From MSPOR6 sp964652195 (GTDB taxonomy: Bacteria > Poribacteria > WGA-4E > WGA-3G), in assembly GCA_964652195.1 (NCBI GenBank), contig CAZZBB010000002.1, positions 1-64,000 on the forward strand: a stretch of 64,000 bases of DNA. Direction: 5' to 3'. Below are positions 17,488 to 26,721 of the stretch, piece after piece (position 1 is the stretch's first letter; each line of letters begins with the position of its first letter). The position numbers and the translations under genes were made by a program. The notes under the pieces are model-generated. The model ran no database searches, was not told the origin of the DNA, and was given only the letters and a program-made list of their open reading frames with translations.

Positions 17488-18902
17488 ATATCTGATAACT
17501 TCTTCAGTAGCCATTTCCGCATTGGGGCATGTCCAGGATCACATACCTCTATAAAATGCCCTGGTAATGGTTGTCCTATCAATGCTTCTACATTACTCCG
17601 TCGTTCAGAGACAATATCGGGGTGATCATTCACTATATTATTCTTTTCTTCAGTGTCGTTTCGTACATCAAATAGTTGATCACCCTTCTCATCTTTATAC
17701 CCTACAGAAGTACAGAAATTCCATCGGTTATCACGAACACTCACTCTGCCAACTGCATTCCCTGTTGTAAAACCTGCCCAACCCGTAATAATACGTTCAC
17801 GCAGATATGCTTTCTCTCCTTTAACAAGCTGCCACATATCTTCACCATCAGTCCACCCGCACGGAATATCTACCATATTTAATAAAGTCGGCATAAGATC
17901 ATGGTTCTGTACAAACGCAGATACATCTTTGTCATGGGGGCCTTCAGGATGCCGTATCATCAGATTCAGTTGTGTATTGAACGGATGTAGTTTATTTGGA
18001 CCTTTGCCAAAACTACCGTGATCACGAAGTTGCGTACCGTGGTCAGACATCACAAGTACAAGCGTTTCATCTCGAATGTTAAGAGATTCAATCTTATCTA
18101 ACAGAACCCCAACCCACTTATCAACAAAAGTCACTTCACCAAGATAGAGTGCTTCAATCCTATCCAGTTCCTCCGCTGATGAACCACCACCCATGATGAA
18201 ATCTTTCCCAGTATAGTCTGGCATATAGATGTCAGCATAAGATTTTGGAGGATCCCACGGTTCGTGTGGATCAAAACTATCCACCCATAAAAAAAATGGT
18301 CCAACCGTATGATTATCCTGCAGCCAATCAGCAGCAGAACGAAATACACGCGCGCAACTGTAATCGTCTTCTGTTTTTCGATGCCGTTGAGATAGGAGAT
18401 AGTTTACCAATCCTGCATGCCGTTTCCAATCAATAGGTTCACGGACATGCTTACGAAGAGTTTCCTCAATCAATCTCGGATCACCACTATTCCAATTATC
18501 TGATTCTTGTCCACGAATAAAATCAAAATGTGCAAATCCCCGAGAGAAATTCATCGTCGGTTTAAACATATGGTATGTATCTGCAATGAGAGCAGTTAAA
18601 TAACCATGATCCAACAGCACCTCAGCAATAGTGTCCTGTTCAGGAGGTATTTTATGCCAACCCGGGGCATGATGCCAATGTCCACGACGGTCAAAATTAT
18701 ATCTCCACGGGAAACTCCTCATTCCTGTGAAATTACCCCTACGGATCTGTAGTGTCGGTTGTCCCTCACCAAAGGCATTTGTAAATCGAACACTCTCAGA
18801 AGTAAACGCATCAAGGTTCGGGGTCTGAACATGGCTAAACTTCTTCCCTTCACCAATTATATCCGCTCGAAATGTGTCTAAACAGATACAGATTATATTC
18901 AT
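17484..18902 (-). CDS. Sulfatase-superfamily enzyme with Thr at the nucleophile position
   Basis: 472 residues of the alkaline phosphatase/sulfatase fold. Metal-site segments are present: ICLDTFRAD near the start, and VLVMSDHGTQLRDHG later. In the canonical sulfatase the formylglycine motif is CxPSR before LTG; here the aligned segment is T-L-Q-I-R (T50 to R54) within EGQPTLQIRRGNFTG. With no Cys or Ser it cannot form formylglycine, so it is more likely a phosphodiesterase, phosphotransferase or another esterase with a Thr nucleophile. It starts four bases after the pyrF stop, with AAGGAC inside the end of pyrF, and is the last gene of the argH-pyrF run. Substrate unknown. Confidence 0.8.
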   Translation of the reverse strand: MNIICICLDTFRADIIGEGKKFSHVQTPNLDAFTSESVRFTNAFGEGQPTLQIRRGNFTGMRSFPWRYNFDRRGHWHHAPGWHKIPPEQDTIAEVLLDHGYLTALIADTYHMFKPTMNFSRGFAHFDFIRGQESDNWNSGDPRLIEETLRKHVREPIDWKRHAGLVNYLLSQRHRKTEDDYSCARVFRSAADWLQDNHTVGPFFLWVDSFDPHEPWDPPKSYADIYMPDYTGKDFIMGGGSSAEELDRIEALYLGEVTFVDKWVGVLLDKIESLNIRDETLVLVMSDHGTQLRDHGSFGKGPNKLHPFNTQLNLMIRHPEGPHDKDVSAFVQNHDLMPTLLNMVDIPCGWTDGEDMWQLVKGEKAYLRERIITGWAGFTTGNAVGRVSVRDNRWNFCTSVGYKDEKGDQLFDVRNDTEEKNNIVNDHPDIVSERRSNVEALIGQPLPGHFIEVCDPGHAPMRKWLLKKLSDM

Positions 18903-18906
18903 AACG

Positions 18907-19620
18907 TCACAGTCCTTTCATTTCGTCCAATATTCTTTCTGCAGCCTCAATCGGATCATCAGCTTCTATAATGGGTCTACCCACAACAATAAAATCTGCG
19001 CCACGACTAATTGCTTCAGCAGGAGTGGTAATTCGTTTTTGATCTCCAGTTTCTGCCCATCTTGGACGTATTCCAGGAGTTACAATCACAAAATCATCAC
19101 CACAAGCTTTACGGATCGGTTCAATCTCCAATGGAGATGCAACGACGCCATCTAAACCTGCTTCTTTGGCTTGTTGTGCAAGATATACCACCTGTTCCGA
19201 CAGCTGCCTTTCTGAACCGAATTGAGATTGAAAACCTTCTTCATCTATACTTGTTAGAATAGTCACCCCTAATAGGATTGGTTTAGCAATTTTTCTATCC
19301 TGAGCAACATTCACAGCTCTGATCCGGGCAGTTTGCATCATCTCCATCCCACCGGATGCATGCATATTTATCATATCAGCACCATGAGTGGTCATTGTTC
19401 CAACATCCCGCGCCACTGTATTTGGTATATCATGGTACTTAAGATCAAGGAATGTCTTAAATCCTCTATCATTTTGCCATGAAAATATATCCGTACCAAC
19501 GGTAGAAAATGCTTGAAAACCAATCTTTACCCAGGATACCTTCTTGCTAAGAAGATGTGTAATCCACTCAATTTCTTCACCATCATCAGTATCTAAAGCA
19601 ACAATTAATCTCTTATCCAA
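18907..19620 (-). CDS. pyrF: Orotidine 5'-phosphate decarboxylase
   Basis: Last step of de novo UMP synthesis. 237 residues; begins LIVALDTDDG, the catalytic FLDLKYHDIPNT motif carries the Asp/Lys/Asp network, and the phosphate-binding end is VTPGIRPRW ... GADFIVVGRPI. Length is normal for the bacterial short form. The start is TTG with GAGGAA eight bases upstream; no nearby in-frame ATG fits better. It follows argH by 25 bases and precedes the Thr-type sulfatase by four, so the three appear cotranscribed. Confidence 0.93.
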   Translation of the reverse strand: MDKRLIVALDTDDGEEIEWITHLLSKKVSWVKIGFQAFSTVGTDIFSWQNDRGFKTFLDLKYHDIPNTVARDVGTMTTHGADMINMHASGGMEMMQTARIRAVNVAQDRKIAKPILLGVTILTSIDEEGFQSQFGSERQLSEQVVYLAQQAKEAGLDGVVASPLEIEPIRKACGDDFVIVTPGIRPRWAETGDQKRITTPAEAISRGADFIVVGRPIIEADDPIEAAERILDEMKGL

Positions 19621-19645
19621 TTTATCTTCCTCATGTAGATTCTCT

Positions 19646-21202
19646 TTACCTATTTAATACCTTTTCAACTTCATACATAGTCTTCTTGTAAGCATCATCA
19701 ATTTTTGTCTGATTTGTATTGATATTCATGGCAATATCATCCAATTGTTTCTCAAAACAATCTATCATCCGATTAACCTCTTTAGGTGATGTCCCTCCAA
19801 GACTTTGGCTGTTTTCAAGTGCCAATGCCGGATCTAAAATTTGTTGCAACTGTGGGATTAATATGTCTACTTCCTTCTGTTTTAGTAATCTGTGGGTTTC
19901 TTCCCAATCTGAGAATGTCAATTCCTGTCTTACGAGTTCTCCCACAAGCCAACCCACAATCTCATGACTCACCCGAAAACTGATTTGATGTTCCTTTACC
20001 AGATAATTAGCTAATTCTGTTGCAGTTGCAAAATTCGCATTCACCAATTCAGCCATCCGTTCAGTCTTGAATTCAGTGGTTTGAAGAAGATTCGGTAATA
20101 TCTCAAGACAGTCATTTACAATGTCAAATGCTTCCCATAATGGCGGTTTATCTTCTTGAAAATCACGGTTATATCCCAAAGGTAAACCCTTTAGATTTGT
20201 TAGCAAATCCATTAAAGCACCATAAACACGACCTGTACGACCTCGTGTGAGTTCCGCGATGTCAGCATTTTTCTTCTGGGGCATAATCGAACTCCCCGAA
20301 CTATAAGCATCATCAAGTACTGCCATGCCAAATTCGTATGTAGTCCAGTAGATTATCTCTTCACTTAAACGAGATAAATTCGCCATTACCATAGACAAAG
20401 CGAAAAGGGTTTCAGTGATAAAATCCCGACTACTAATCACATCAAGAGCATGCTCATGTGGTCGATCAAAACCGAGGAGTTCTGTGGTAAATTGCCGATC
20501 AATTGGGAAGGTTGTTCCAGCTAATGCACATGCCCCAAGTGGATTTGTATTGGCAAGTTTGTAGGCTGCCAATAATCGTTTTTGGTCTCGGAGCAACATA
20601 CTGACATAGCATGTTGCCCAAAAACTGAGACTAATCGGTTGAGCATGTTGAGTATGTGTGTATCCAGGCATCACTGTATCAACATGTACTTTTGCTATAT
20701 TCAAGAACGCTTCACATAATGAAGAAATACCGCGCTGAACATTCAGTATCTCTTCACGGATATAGAGGTATGCATCCACAAGAACTTGATCGTTTCGAGA
20801 ACGTGCTGTATGGAGTTTACCTCCAAATTCGCGTCCTGCATTCTCAATCAGATACGACTCCACATTCATGTGGACATCTTCTTTATTTGGATCAAGCGTA
20901 AAGTTGCCAGATTGAAAATCTTCCTCTACTTTTCCTAACCAATGTAAGATCTCTTGCAAATCATCTTCAGATATGATACCTTGCCGTTCAAGCATTATAG
21001 CATGAACTTGACTACCCCAAATATCGTATCTAATTAAACGTGTATCGACTTCTATGGAGTGTGAAAATGATATGGTTTGAGTGGTAGGATCGGAACTAAA
21101 TCGTCCACTCCATAATTTTTTTTTAGGAGTCTTCATACTTATAATTGAATCTTTCTTTATTTCCACATCAATCCAAACTTCTCCACGTTTAGGTATTGAC
21201 AT
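19646..21202 (-). CDS. argH: Argininosuccinate lyase, with an extended N-terminus
   Basis: Splits argininosuccinate into arginine and fumarate. From MKTPKKKLWSGRFSSDP (residue 23) the protein matches ArgH: SRNDQVLVDAYLYIRE, TPGYTHTQHAQPISLSFW-like, and the signature SSGSSIMPQKKNADIAELTRGR. The start at 21202 has a good AGAGGTGG site; the homologous start at 21136 has only a weak one. The extra 22 residues open MSIPKRGEVWID, which looks like the N-terminus of a MazF/PemK toxin (see separate entry), so translation may begin on a toxin stub fused in frame. The final 60 residues fit the family C-terminal domain. Confidence 0.93.
   Translation of the reverse strand: MSIPKRGEVWIDVEIKKDSIISMKTPKKKLWSGRFSSDPTTQTISFSHSIEVDTRLIRYDIWGSQVHAIMLERQGIISEDDLQEILHWLGKVEEDFQSGNFTLDPNKEDVHMNVESYLIENAGREFGGKLHTARSRNDQVLVDAYLYIREEILNVQRGISSLCEAFLNIAKVHVDTVMPGYTHTQHAQPISLSFWATCYVSMLLRDQKRLLAAYKLANTNPLGACALAGTTFPIDRQFTTELLGFDRPHEHALDVISSRDFITETLFALSMVMANLSRLSEEIIYWTTYEFGMAVLDDAYSSGSSIMPQKKNADIAELTRGRTGRVYGALMDLLTNLKGLPLGYNRDFQEDKPPLWEAFDIVNDCLEILPNLLQTTEFKTERMAELVNANFATATELANYLVKEHQISFRVSHEIVGWLVGELVRQELTFSDWEETHRLLKQKEVDILIPQLQQILDPALALENSQSLGGTSPKEVNRMIDCFEKQLDDIAMNINTNQTKIDDAYKKTMYEVEKVLNR
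21158..21202 (-). pseudogene. Possible stub of a MazF/PemK-type toxin fused to argH
   Basis: The 15 codons MSIPKRGEVWIDVEI resemble the conserved start of PemK/MazF RNases (xKRGEVWxVDL). A strong ribosome site precedes it and an antitoxin-like frame ends 19 bases upstream, the normal order of a toxin-antitoxin pair. All catalytic residues are missing; the frame runs straight into argH. The stretch is short, so chance resemblance is possible. Confidence 0.4.
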
Positions 21203-21221
21203 TATCTGCTGCCACCTCTTC

Positions 21222-21577
21222 TTATTCCAAAACTCTAAACATCTCCGCTTCAGCGAAATCCTGATCTAATTCTGTCCAAATTCCATATTCATCATCATAA
21301 ATTATATGTTTCTCTCGAGTCCAATATAGAATGTGGATAGCATGCTCAAGATGTTGTAATTCTTCCGTACTTAAGTTTGGTAATGTCTCTGTAATTTCTT
21401 GTATTGTAGGCATGGATTGCAGTCCCAAGACCTGTGAGAGGTTTGGATCCTTTGGTAGGTCTATCTGAAATTCCCCGCTTTTCCAAGATCAATTAAAAAG
21501 TCAATAGCTTCCTGAAGTTTTCTCTCTGAAAGCTGTTGGATCAACCTAATAACTTGTTCTTCTAATACTATTTTCAT
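21222..21577 (-). pseudogene. Frameshifted antitoxin-like gene
   Basis: A 38-codon frame starts at 21577 (MKIVLEEQVIRLIQQLSERK, then LQEAIDFLIDLGKAGNFR) and stops at 21461. A second frame, open from about 21490, reads KSGEFQIDLPKDPN and continues to 21222 with PTIQEITETLPNLSTEELQH and a C-terminal WTELDQDFAEAEMF. Joining them at the GGAAAAGCGGGG run by one base gives about 105-110 residues with helical dimerisation-type segments at both ends, as in short antitoxins encoded ahead of PemK/MazF toxins. The 21222-21413 part has its own ATG and could still be made. Confidence 0.4.
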
Positions 21578-21616
21578 AATAACCTAATTCTCTAAAAAAT
21601 ATTATACAAGACAACG

Positions 21617-22471
21617 TTAAGCAACCTGAGGTGGCCGTCTCGGAGACATAGGTTGAATTATCTTACGCTGATCAGGTGTCAAACGTGATAGCAACTCATC
21701 GGAATGCGGGTAATCAAAACGTTCACGTACATATCTGGGAGAATATCTATAGACTATTGACCGACGAAAACCTGGGTTGGTGCGTTCTGCTGAACCGTGT
21801 GTAATAGCATCTGTAAACATCACAACATCCCCTGCCTTCAGATGAACTTCTTCGGTAGCAAATGCAGTACCAGCAGGTTTACCACTAATCCCATCATAGA
21901 CAATCCCTTTACCATCGTGTTTCAGACGCGGATGAATCTCTGCACTCTTATGACTTCCCGGAATTAACACAGGAGCACCATCCCCCGGACCAATATCATT
22001 AAGAGCCATCAATACATTTATCTGTCCGACCAACCATTCACCCGTATTTATCTGGCGAAAAGTTAGATAACTCAAAGGAACATGTCCTCCACAATGTATA
22101 TGGATGAAACCACCTTCTCCCCGAACATTCAAAAAATTCTCATGGATAGAAACACCATTTACTTCATGAATATATTTCCTAATAAGATTAATCCATGAAG
22201 GATGGTCAATAAGCTTTTCGAATACCCGTCCACCTTCAATGATATTCTGAAAGTTTACACCATTTTCAATATTATAGGTATGTGTTTCAATATTACCAAT
22301 CCAACGCGGGATACGATTATCATCAGAATCAGGATCCCAAGGAGTTTCAACATATTCCCAATGTCTATCTATCCACTCATTCATCTCAGCAAGATCTTCA
22401 TCTGAAATCGCATTCTCTAAGATTAGATATCCTTGCAAATCAAATAAATAATCAAGTTGTTCTTGCTCCAT
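21617..22471 (-). CDS. PhyH-family protein with a variant metal site
   Basis: 284 residues with the PhyH overall layout: LFDLQGYLILENAISDED at the start, LNDIGPGDGAPVLIPGSHKS in the centre, and the distal-His segment VVMFTDAITHGSAERTNPG followed by RRSIVYRYSPRY. The usual HxD is not evident; the corresponding segment reads GFIHIHCGGHVPL, with His residues but no Asp. It may belong to a PhyH subgroup that uses another ligand set, or bind metal differently. AAGGAGA precedes the ATG. It lies between the antitoxin remnant and a ThuA gene on the same strand. Confidence 0.75.
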   Translation of the reverse strand: MEQEQLDYLFDLQGYLILENAISDEDLAEMNEWIDRHWEYVETPWDPDSDDNRIPRWIGNIETHTYNIENGVNFQNIIEGGRVFEKLIDHPSWINLIRKYIHEVNGVSIHENFLNVRGEGGFIHIHCGGHVPLSYLTFRQINTGEWLVGQINVLMALNDIGPGDGAPVLIPGSHKSAEIHPRLKHDGKGIVYDGISGKPAGTAFATEEVHLKAGDVVMFTDAITHGSAERTNPGFRRSIVYRYSPRYVRERFDYPHSDELLSRLTPDQRKIIQPMSPRRPPQVA

Positions 22472-22526
22472 ACTATCTCTCCTTAGACATCTTCTTGATA
22501 TGTGCTCCTAAATCAATTAATTATAG

Positions 22527-22598
22527 GCGTCAATTTAAGCATTAGACTCTTGGTAGGAGGGGATTCCGATCCCCGATTCTTACATTATCTTTTGACGC
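22527..22598. repeat. Palindromic intergenic repeat, GGTAGGAGGGGATTCCGATCCCC type
   Basis: Core GGTAGGAGG (22552-22560) runs into a perfect GGGGAT-TCCG-ATCCCC hairpin (22559-22574). An outer pairing GCGTCAA/TTGACGC (22527-22533, 22592-22598) encloses the core. Related cores occur at 28880, 51517 (inverted) and 52987 (inverted). Confidence 0.65.
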
Positions 22599-22618
22599 TC
22601 AACCCTACTTTCCTTTAA

Positions 22619-23422
22619 TTATAGATATGAATTCAACTCTTCTTCTGATGGTGAAGGAGTCTTTATCCCGTCTTCAGGTATCTCTACTTTTGCTGTCCAT
22701 GCAATCGCATTAAGGATAAACTTACGGAGATGATCTTCTCCCCAGTTCTTGTGGTAATGTCCACCCGTAAATCCAAAACCACGTCCACCATCAGGTCGTT
22801 CTCTACACCATCCAAGATGTTGTGGCTCTCCATTTGCAACAGACTTTCTTACATGCGGATTACCACTGTGAGGCCCATCTGGCCTTGTGAGTGTTGACTC
22901 AGGAGCTATAGCACTAAGAACAGGTGTTACACCTTCCATATTATCGCGAAAACGCATATGGTAATACCATTCATCCTCAAGTGAGAACGGATCTAACCCG
23001 TTTGTAACTGGATGAACTGGAAAAGATGTAAATTCCGCAGTCCAGTGTGGGTTCACTGATAAATGTGTCTCAAAATATCCACCAATCCATTCCAAAAAAC
23101 AATCCCCAGGTTCCCCCTTCGGTACTTCAACGGCATAGTGGAGCATTGCCAATCCCATACCCTTTCCTGTCAATGTAGAGATTTGATCCAGGTGAGGAAT
23201 ACTGAGATGACCACCACCACCATCTGAATATACAATGATTGCATCTGTATCGTTAAATACATCAGATTCTGTAGGCCATCCTTGATGAACAACTGTTTCA
23301 ACTCCATCTACATAATTCTTAAATTGATCAGCTAAGAAAGAACAACCAGCCGGGTGTTCATGCGATCCACTTCCATGACTCGCACCACCTGCAACAAAAT
23401 CAATTCTTGTTCCTTTTGACAT
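22619..23422 (-). CDS. ThuA-like domain protein
   Basis: 267 residues of the ThuA-like (class I glutamine amidotransferase-like) fold: IDFVAGGASHGSGSHEH at the N-terminus, then ESDVFNDTDAIIVYSDGGGG and MGLAMLHYAVEVPKGE in the position of the nucleophile elbow, and GGYFETHLSVNPHW. ThuA proteins are linked to 3-keto sugar and trehalose metabolism in other bacteria. AAGGAG lies before the ATG. It follows no gene closely; PhyH lies 147 bases downstream on the same strand, across a repeat. A catabolic role with nearby PhyH is a guess. Confidence 0.75.
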   Translation of the reverse strand: MSKGTRIDFVAGGASHGSGSHEHPAGCSFLADQFKNYVDGVETVVHQGWPTESDVFNDTDAIIVYSDGGGGHLSIPHLDQISTLTGKGMGLAMLHYAVEVPKGEPGDCFLEWIGGYFETHLSVNPHWTAEFTSFPVHPVTNGLDPFSLEDEWYYHMRFRDNMEGVTPVLSAIAPESTLTRPDGPHSGNPHVRKSVANGEPQHLGWCRERPDGGRGFGFTGGHYHKNWGEDHLRKFILNAIAWTAKVEIPEDGIKTPSPSEEELNSYL

Positions 23423-23628
23423 ATAAACTCCTTAAAAATTATCACTTGGATAATTACAGTCTTCTATACCCATCACATCCACAATATATCGTAATTATTA
23501 CATCTAATATTAGCCTTTGTCAATCATTTAATAAAGCTGTATTCGATTCGATTTACATTAAGATTGAAGATAAAAGTTTCTCAAAATTTGGTTCCAACCA
23601 TACATTATAATACTTCATTTTCAGCATC

Positions 23629-23799
23629 TGCTATCTATAACTCAAGTTGCTACTAACGGACTTTGATAGTTTCAACACTGTTTTTCTGAAACTTTCCTCA
23701 CCCCAGGGGGGTGATATGTCTATAGAAGAAGGTACAACAACATCCTGCACTCCAAAGGAGTGCTATGTAAGTAAATAGGTTGCAACTTGGGTTATCTAT
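23629..23799. repeat. MITE-like element with terminal inverted repeats and two internal hairpins
   Basis: The 369-base gap 23423-23791 holds one notable object. Its ends, ATAACTCAAGTTGC (23638-23651) and GCAACTTGGGTTAT (23781-23794), are inverted repeats matching at 13 of 14 positions. Inside are two hairpin units, CTCACCCCAGGGGGGTGATA (23698-) and GCACTCCAAAGGAGTGC (23747-), each followed by TATG. The first continues TATGTCTATAGAA, a tail also seen at 25902 and 48217 (inverted). The right end overlaps the stop of the neighbouring membrane protein gene. It codes for nothing. Confidence 0.65.
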
Positions 23800-25759
23800 A
23801 AAAGGAATATACGGCTACTCCCCAGATAAGCCTAATGACCACCCAAGCACCCCCAACGATAAACTCACCTAAAATTAAACCCAGAAACAACGGCAACACT
23901 TTCTGATAAAGTCGTATTCCACCAAACCTAAGAATAAGATTCTTCGCCGCCCAACTAACAAATACTGAAAACCAGAGCCATCCAAATGTCCAGATACTAC
24001 TCGCTACAGCATATCCTGTTGGATGGAAAGGGAACATTGGGAAACGTGTTCTCAACCACCACAGTAAACCGGTAAATAAGAAACCTACACCCATAAACCC
24101 AACTGCAGGTAAATTCATTTCACTTGGATAATACAGCCAAGTTCTAAGTCTGTTATAACCACCATTACCTAATCCTGGGTTAGCCCCAATTTCATAAGAT
24201 ACTACCAAATATGACCAAAAGGAGGCGAGTATTCCAAAAAACACACCACACATCATCGCAATGACCATCCTATTGGTTTTCATGTTTCCAACTTCAGCAA
24301 GTTTAAATCCTTCCAATGTATGTGGCATAGGATGGGCGCGATACCCACGATTAAAAGCATAGTATAGAGACATCATTGTTAAACTACGCGGAGGAATCAT
24401 TCTGGATCCAAATGAATCCATTATGAATTGACGCGGATTCGCAACAAACATCTCATGCGTAGGTGGTCCAACTTCCGCCCTTACACGTGTTATTCCAAGG
24501 GCAAGTAGATAATAGATTAAAAAATATATTGCTATCATCCAAAATGCCATACCCCCATATCCAGAAAAGATAAATATAAATAATATCCCGGCTATTAATC
24601 CAATTAATGGAAACCAGTAATTATTCGTATCATGCATATCAGACGACACTTTCGTTGAAATATCACCATTTGTTCTAAATGTACTTACTAATTTACTACC
24701 AATATTACAAAAGTGTTTTCTTCCACCATATAGTCCAAAGCAGGCTATTGCAAGATATGCCCCTACTCCTTGTGGTCCATCATAAGGAAATCCAGGTAAT
24801 ACTTGAAGTCCCATTGCCCTTCCAAGAATACGTTCTCCTTTCCAAAACAAATAAAAAAACCATAGCGAAAAAGACATCTCTAATGGCATCAAAAATGCCA
24901 ATCCTACACCAAATGACAAGATATAAATCGGCGTCCATCCAATCGCATCCCACGGTTTCTCTGTAAAATACCTACCAAGATCTGCCTTACGCACTGGGAT
25001 TTCAGGAAACACTGGAAAGAACGCATGTATACCATTAATCAGATCAATGCCTCCTGCAATAGCAAATCCAATCCATAGCATTTTATTCTTAAAAAGTCTA
25101 CCATCTTGATAAGTCATTTCTATCGGTAAGCGAACAATAGGGTAAGTTAACCGTTCACGTTCTATCCATTGTTTGCGTAATAACAGGTCAATACATATCA
25201 TAATCCAAATTAATACAGATAATAATATTGTCCACCAGAAAATAGGCTTCCACCATGCTAAAAGATATTTATTCCTATAAAATGTTGTGTCTCCATCATA
25301 GAAATCTTGTAGTACAGATAGATCGTTAAGTGTCATCCAACTCGGTAAATGTCTCCAAAATAGTTGTTGCCACTCATTTTCAGGGGTGGCAAACCAAAAC
25401 GCATTCGGAATTACCGGGACAACTGTCTGCATCATGTCATGTCCCGCAATTGCTGATGAAAGTGAAAGAATCACATAAATCGTTAGCAATTCACCTTGCC
25501 GTAAAGCATATTGAGGAAGTAATGTCCGAAGTAAAAGATTAAGACCTGTCAATAATGTTAGAGTTATCACTACATTGTAGATCAAAGACATCGTGGTTGG
25601 CAAAGTACTCCAAAATCGAAGATGGTTTGCCATGATGAAGTAGGTATTTGGTGGGATGAGGATGATAGCTATAAGGACAGATCGAAAAGTAACACCGTAT
25701 AGATGCTTATGGGGTTTTGTATCTGTTCTATCCATATATTTTTCAGATAAATATGACAT
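23792..25759 (-). CDS. Polytopic membrane protein, DUF6785/DUF6784-like
   Basis: 655 residues with about twelve or more hydrophobic segments, beginning after a short basic N-terminus. Recognisable conserved stretches are LYVILSLSSAIAGHDMMQ-like in the first third (TIYVILSLSSAIAGHDMMQ), ILSFGVGLAFLMPLEMSFS in the middle and RVRAEVGPPTHEMF in the last third, which I associate with the uncharacterised DUF6785/DUF6784 membrane proteins, distantly OPT-transporter-like. The function is unknown, probably transport. A downstream ATG at residue 10 is an alternative start; neither has a strong ribosome site. Monocistronic, with repeats on both sides. Confidence 0.65.
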   Translation of the reverse strand: MSYLSEKYMDRTDTKPHKHLYGVTFRSVLIAIILIPPNTYFIMANHLRFWSTLPTTMSLIYNVVITLTLLTGLNLLLRTLLPQYALRQGELLTIYVILSLSSAIAGHDMMQTVVPVIPNAFWFATPENEWQQLFWRHLPSWMTLNDLSVLQDFYDGDTTFYRNKYLLAWWKPIFWWTILLSVLIWIMICIDLLLRKQWIERERLTYPIVRLPIEMTYQDGRLFKNKMLWIGFAIAGGIDLINGIHAFFPVFPEIPVRKADLGRYFTEKPWDAIGWTPIYILSFGVGLAFLMPLEMSFSLWFFYLFWKGERILGRAMGLQVLPGFPYDGPQGVGAYLAIACFGLYGGRKHFCNIGSKLVSTFRTNGDISTKVSSDMHDTNNYWFPLIGLIAGILFIFIFSGYGGMAFWMIAIYFLIYYLLALGITRVRAEVGPPTHEMFVANPRQFIMDSFGSRMIPPRSLTMMSLYYAFNRGYRAHPMPHTLEGFKLAEVGNMKTNRMVIAMMCGVFFGILASFWSYLVVSYEIGANPGLGNGGYNRLRTWLYYPSEMNLPAVGFMGVGFLFTGLLWWLRTRFPMFPFHPTGYAVASSIWTFGWLWFSVFVSWAAKNLILRFGGIRLYQKVLPLFLGLILGEFIVGGAWVVIRLIWGVAVYSFYR

Positions 25760-25901
25760 ATACTTAGTGTGTGAAAAAAGTGTTTATTATATGATATGTA
25801 TTGGAAATATGTTGAAAAGTGATCTTACACTATTTTCAATTAATGTCTTATATTACAATTTCACACTATTAAGACCCAATTAACTGTAGATTTTATAGTT
25901 T

Positions 25902-25926
25902 CGTTCCGACGGAATGTTTATAGAAA
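25902..25926 (+). repeat. Short hairpin repeat, TATAGAAA-tail family
   Basis: TTCCGACGGAA palindrome followed by TGTTTATAGAAA. Same architecture (hairpin plus TGTTTATAGAAA tail) as units inside 23629-23799 and at 48203-48240 on the other strand. It lies just past the 3' end of the ABC-2 permease gene. Confidence 0.6.
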
Positions 25927-25941
25927 TAATTCGTTACCTCT

Positions 25942-26721
25942 TCAGTTCCAGGTAGTAGTTTTTCTGAAAAGTATTAACAGAATTGGAAAGAGGAGTAGAG
26001 ATAAAATTAGATATAAACAGGAGTTTAACAACCACAAATGAGCTTCACCAGAATTAAGTATAGAAGATAGACCTATGAATGAACTAAGAATATCAAGATT
26101 ATCTATATTAAACGGGAAAAACGGTAAGATTGGTATCAGATTGATGAAAAGAACAATGCCATAACTAATACCTTTTGCAGTTATTGTTGGAAAACACAAT
26201 CTACAGATATAACCAATTATACTAAAAAGGATACCATTAATTGTAAGTATTATCCCACATTTAGCCAATTGCCATATCGAATATCCACCTATATAACTTG
26301 ATAATGAGAATACAGGAATTAGAAACCATACACTCCATAATGTCCAACTTACAACAGCTGCTATTTTTCCTATTAAGATCTCCAAATCCGAAAGTTTAGA
26401 TAACTTAAGGAATGCCAAATTCCCAATACCAAAATTTTGACTATTAACATTACCCTTTTCATAATACTCCAGATTTAATGATTCAACTGCCAGTCTCGGA
26501 ACAAGAAATGTTATAAATAACATACTAATGATAAACAATGAATATGTCTGATATCCAGGATTAACACCTTCTACGTTCCGGTTTTCAATTCCAGAGGAAT
26601 AAAACTCCGTCAAACTAATAAAAAAGACTGTTATAAGCAACACTAATAGAATAAACTGAATCAATCTATATCTCCGGGAATTCGAATATAAAGATAAGTC
26701 TTTAAATATAATTGACAGCAT
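25942..26721 (-). CDS. ABC-2 type transporter permease-like membrane protein
   Basis: 259 residues with six predicted hydrophobic segments (first at IQFILLVLLITVFFISL, then LFIISMLFITFLVP, AAVVSWTLWSVWFLIPV, IILTINGILFSIIGYI, GIVLFINLIPILPFFPF and the C-terminal LILSLLLFPILLILF). The topology, with a cytoplasmic N-terminus and the LAVESLNLEYYEKG loop after the second segment, matches ABC-2 permeases. No ATPase gene is adjacent, so it is an orphan or partners with one elsewhere. Weak start context. Composition is very AT-rich, like the 0.86 kb gap upstream. Confidence 0.6.
   Translation of the reverse strand: MLSIIFKDLSLYSNSRRYRLIQFILLVLLITVFFISLTEFYSSGIENRNVEGVNPGYQTYSLFIISMLFITFLVPRLAVESLNLEYYEKGNVNSQNFGIGNLAFLKLSKLSDLEILIGKIAAVVSWTLWSVWFLIPVFSLSSYIGGYSIWQLAKCGIILTINGILFSIIGYICRLCFPTITAKGISYGIVLFINLIPILPFFPFNIDNLDILSSFIGLSSILNSGEAHLWLLNSCLYLILSLLLFPILLILFRKTTTWN

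Noticed and set aside
22527..22598. tRNA-like fold with GATTCCGATCC arm
   Set aside because: No anticodon loop, acceptor stem or CCA end; it is the palindromic repeat.
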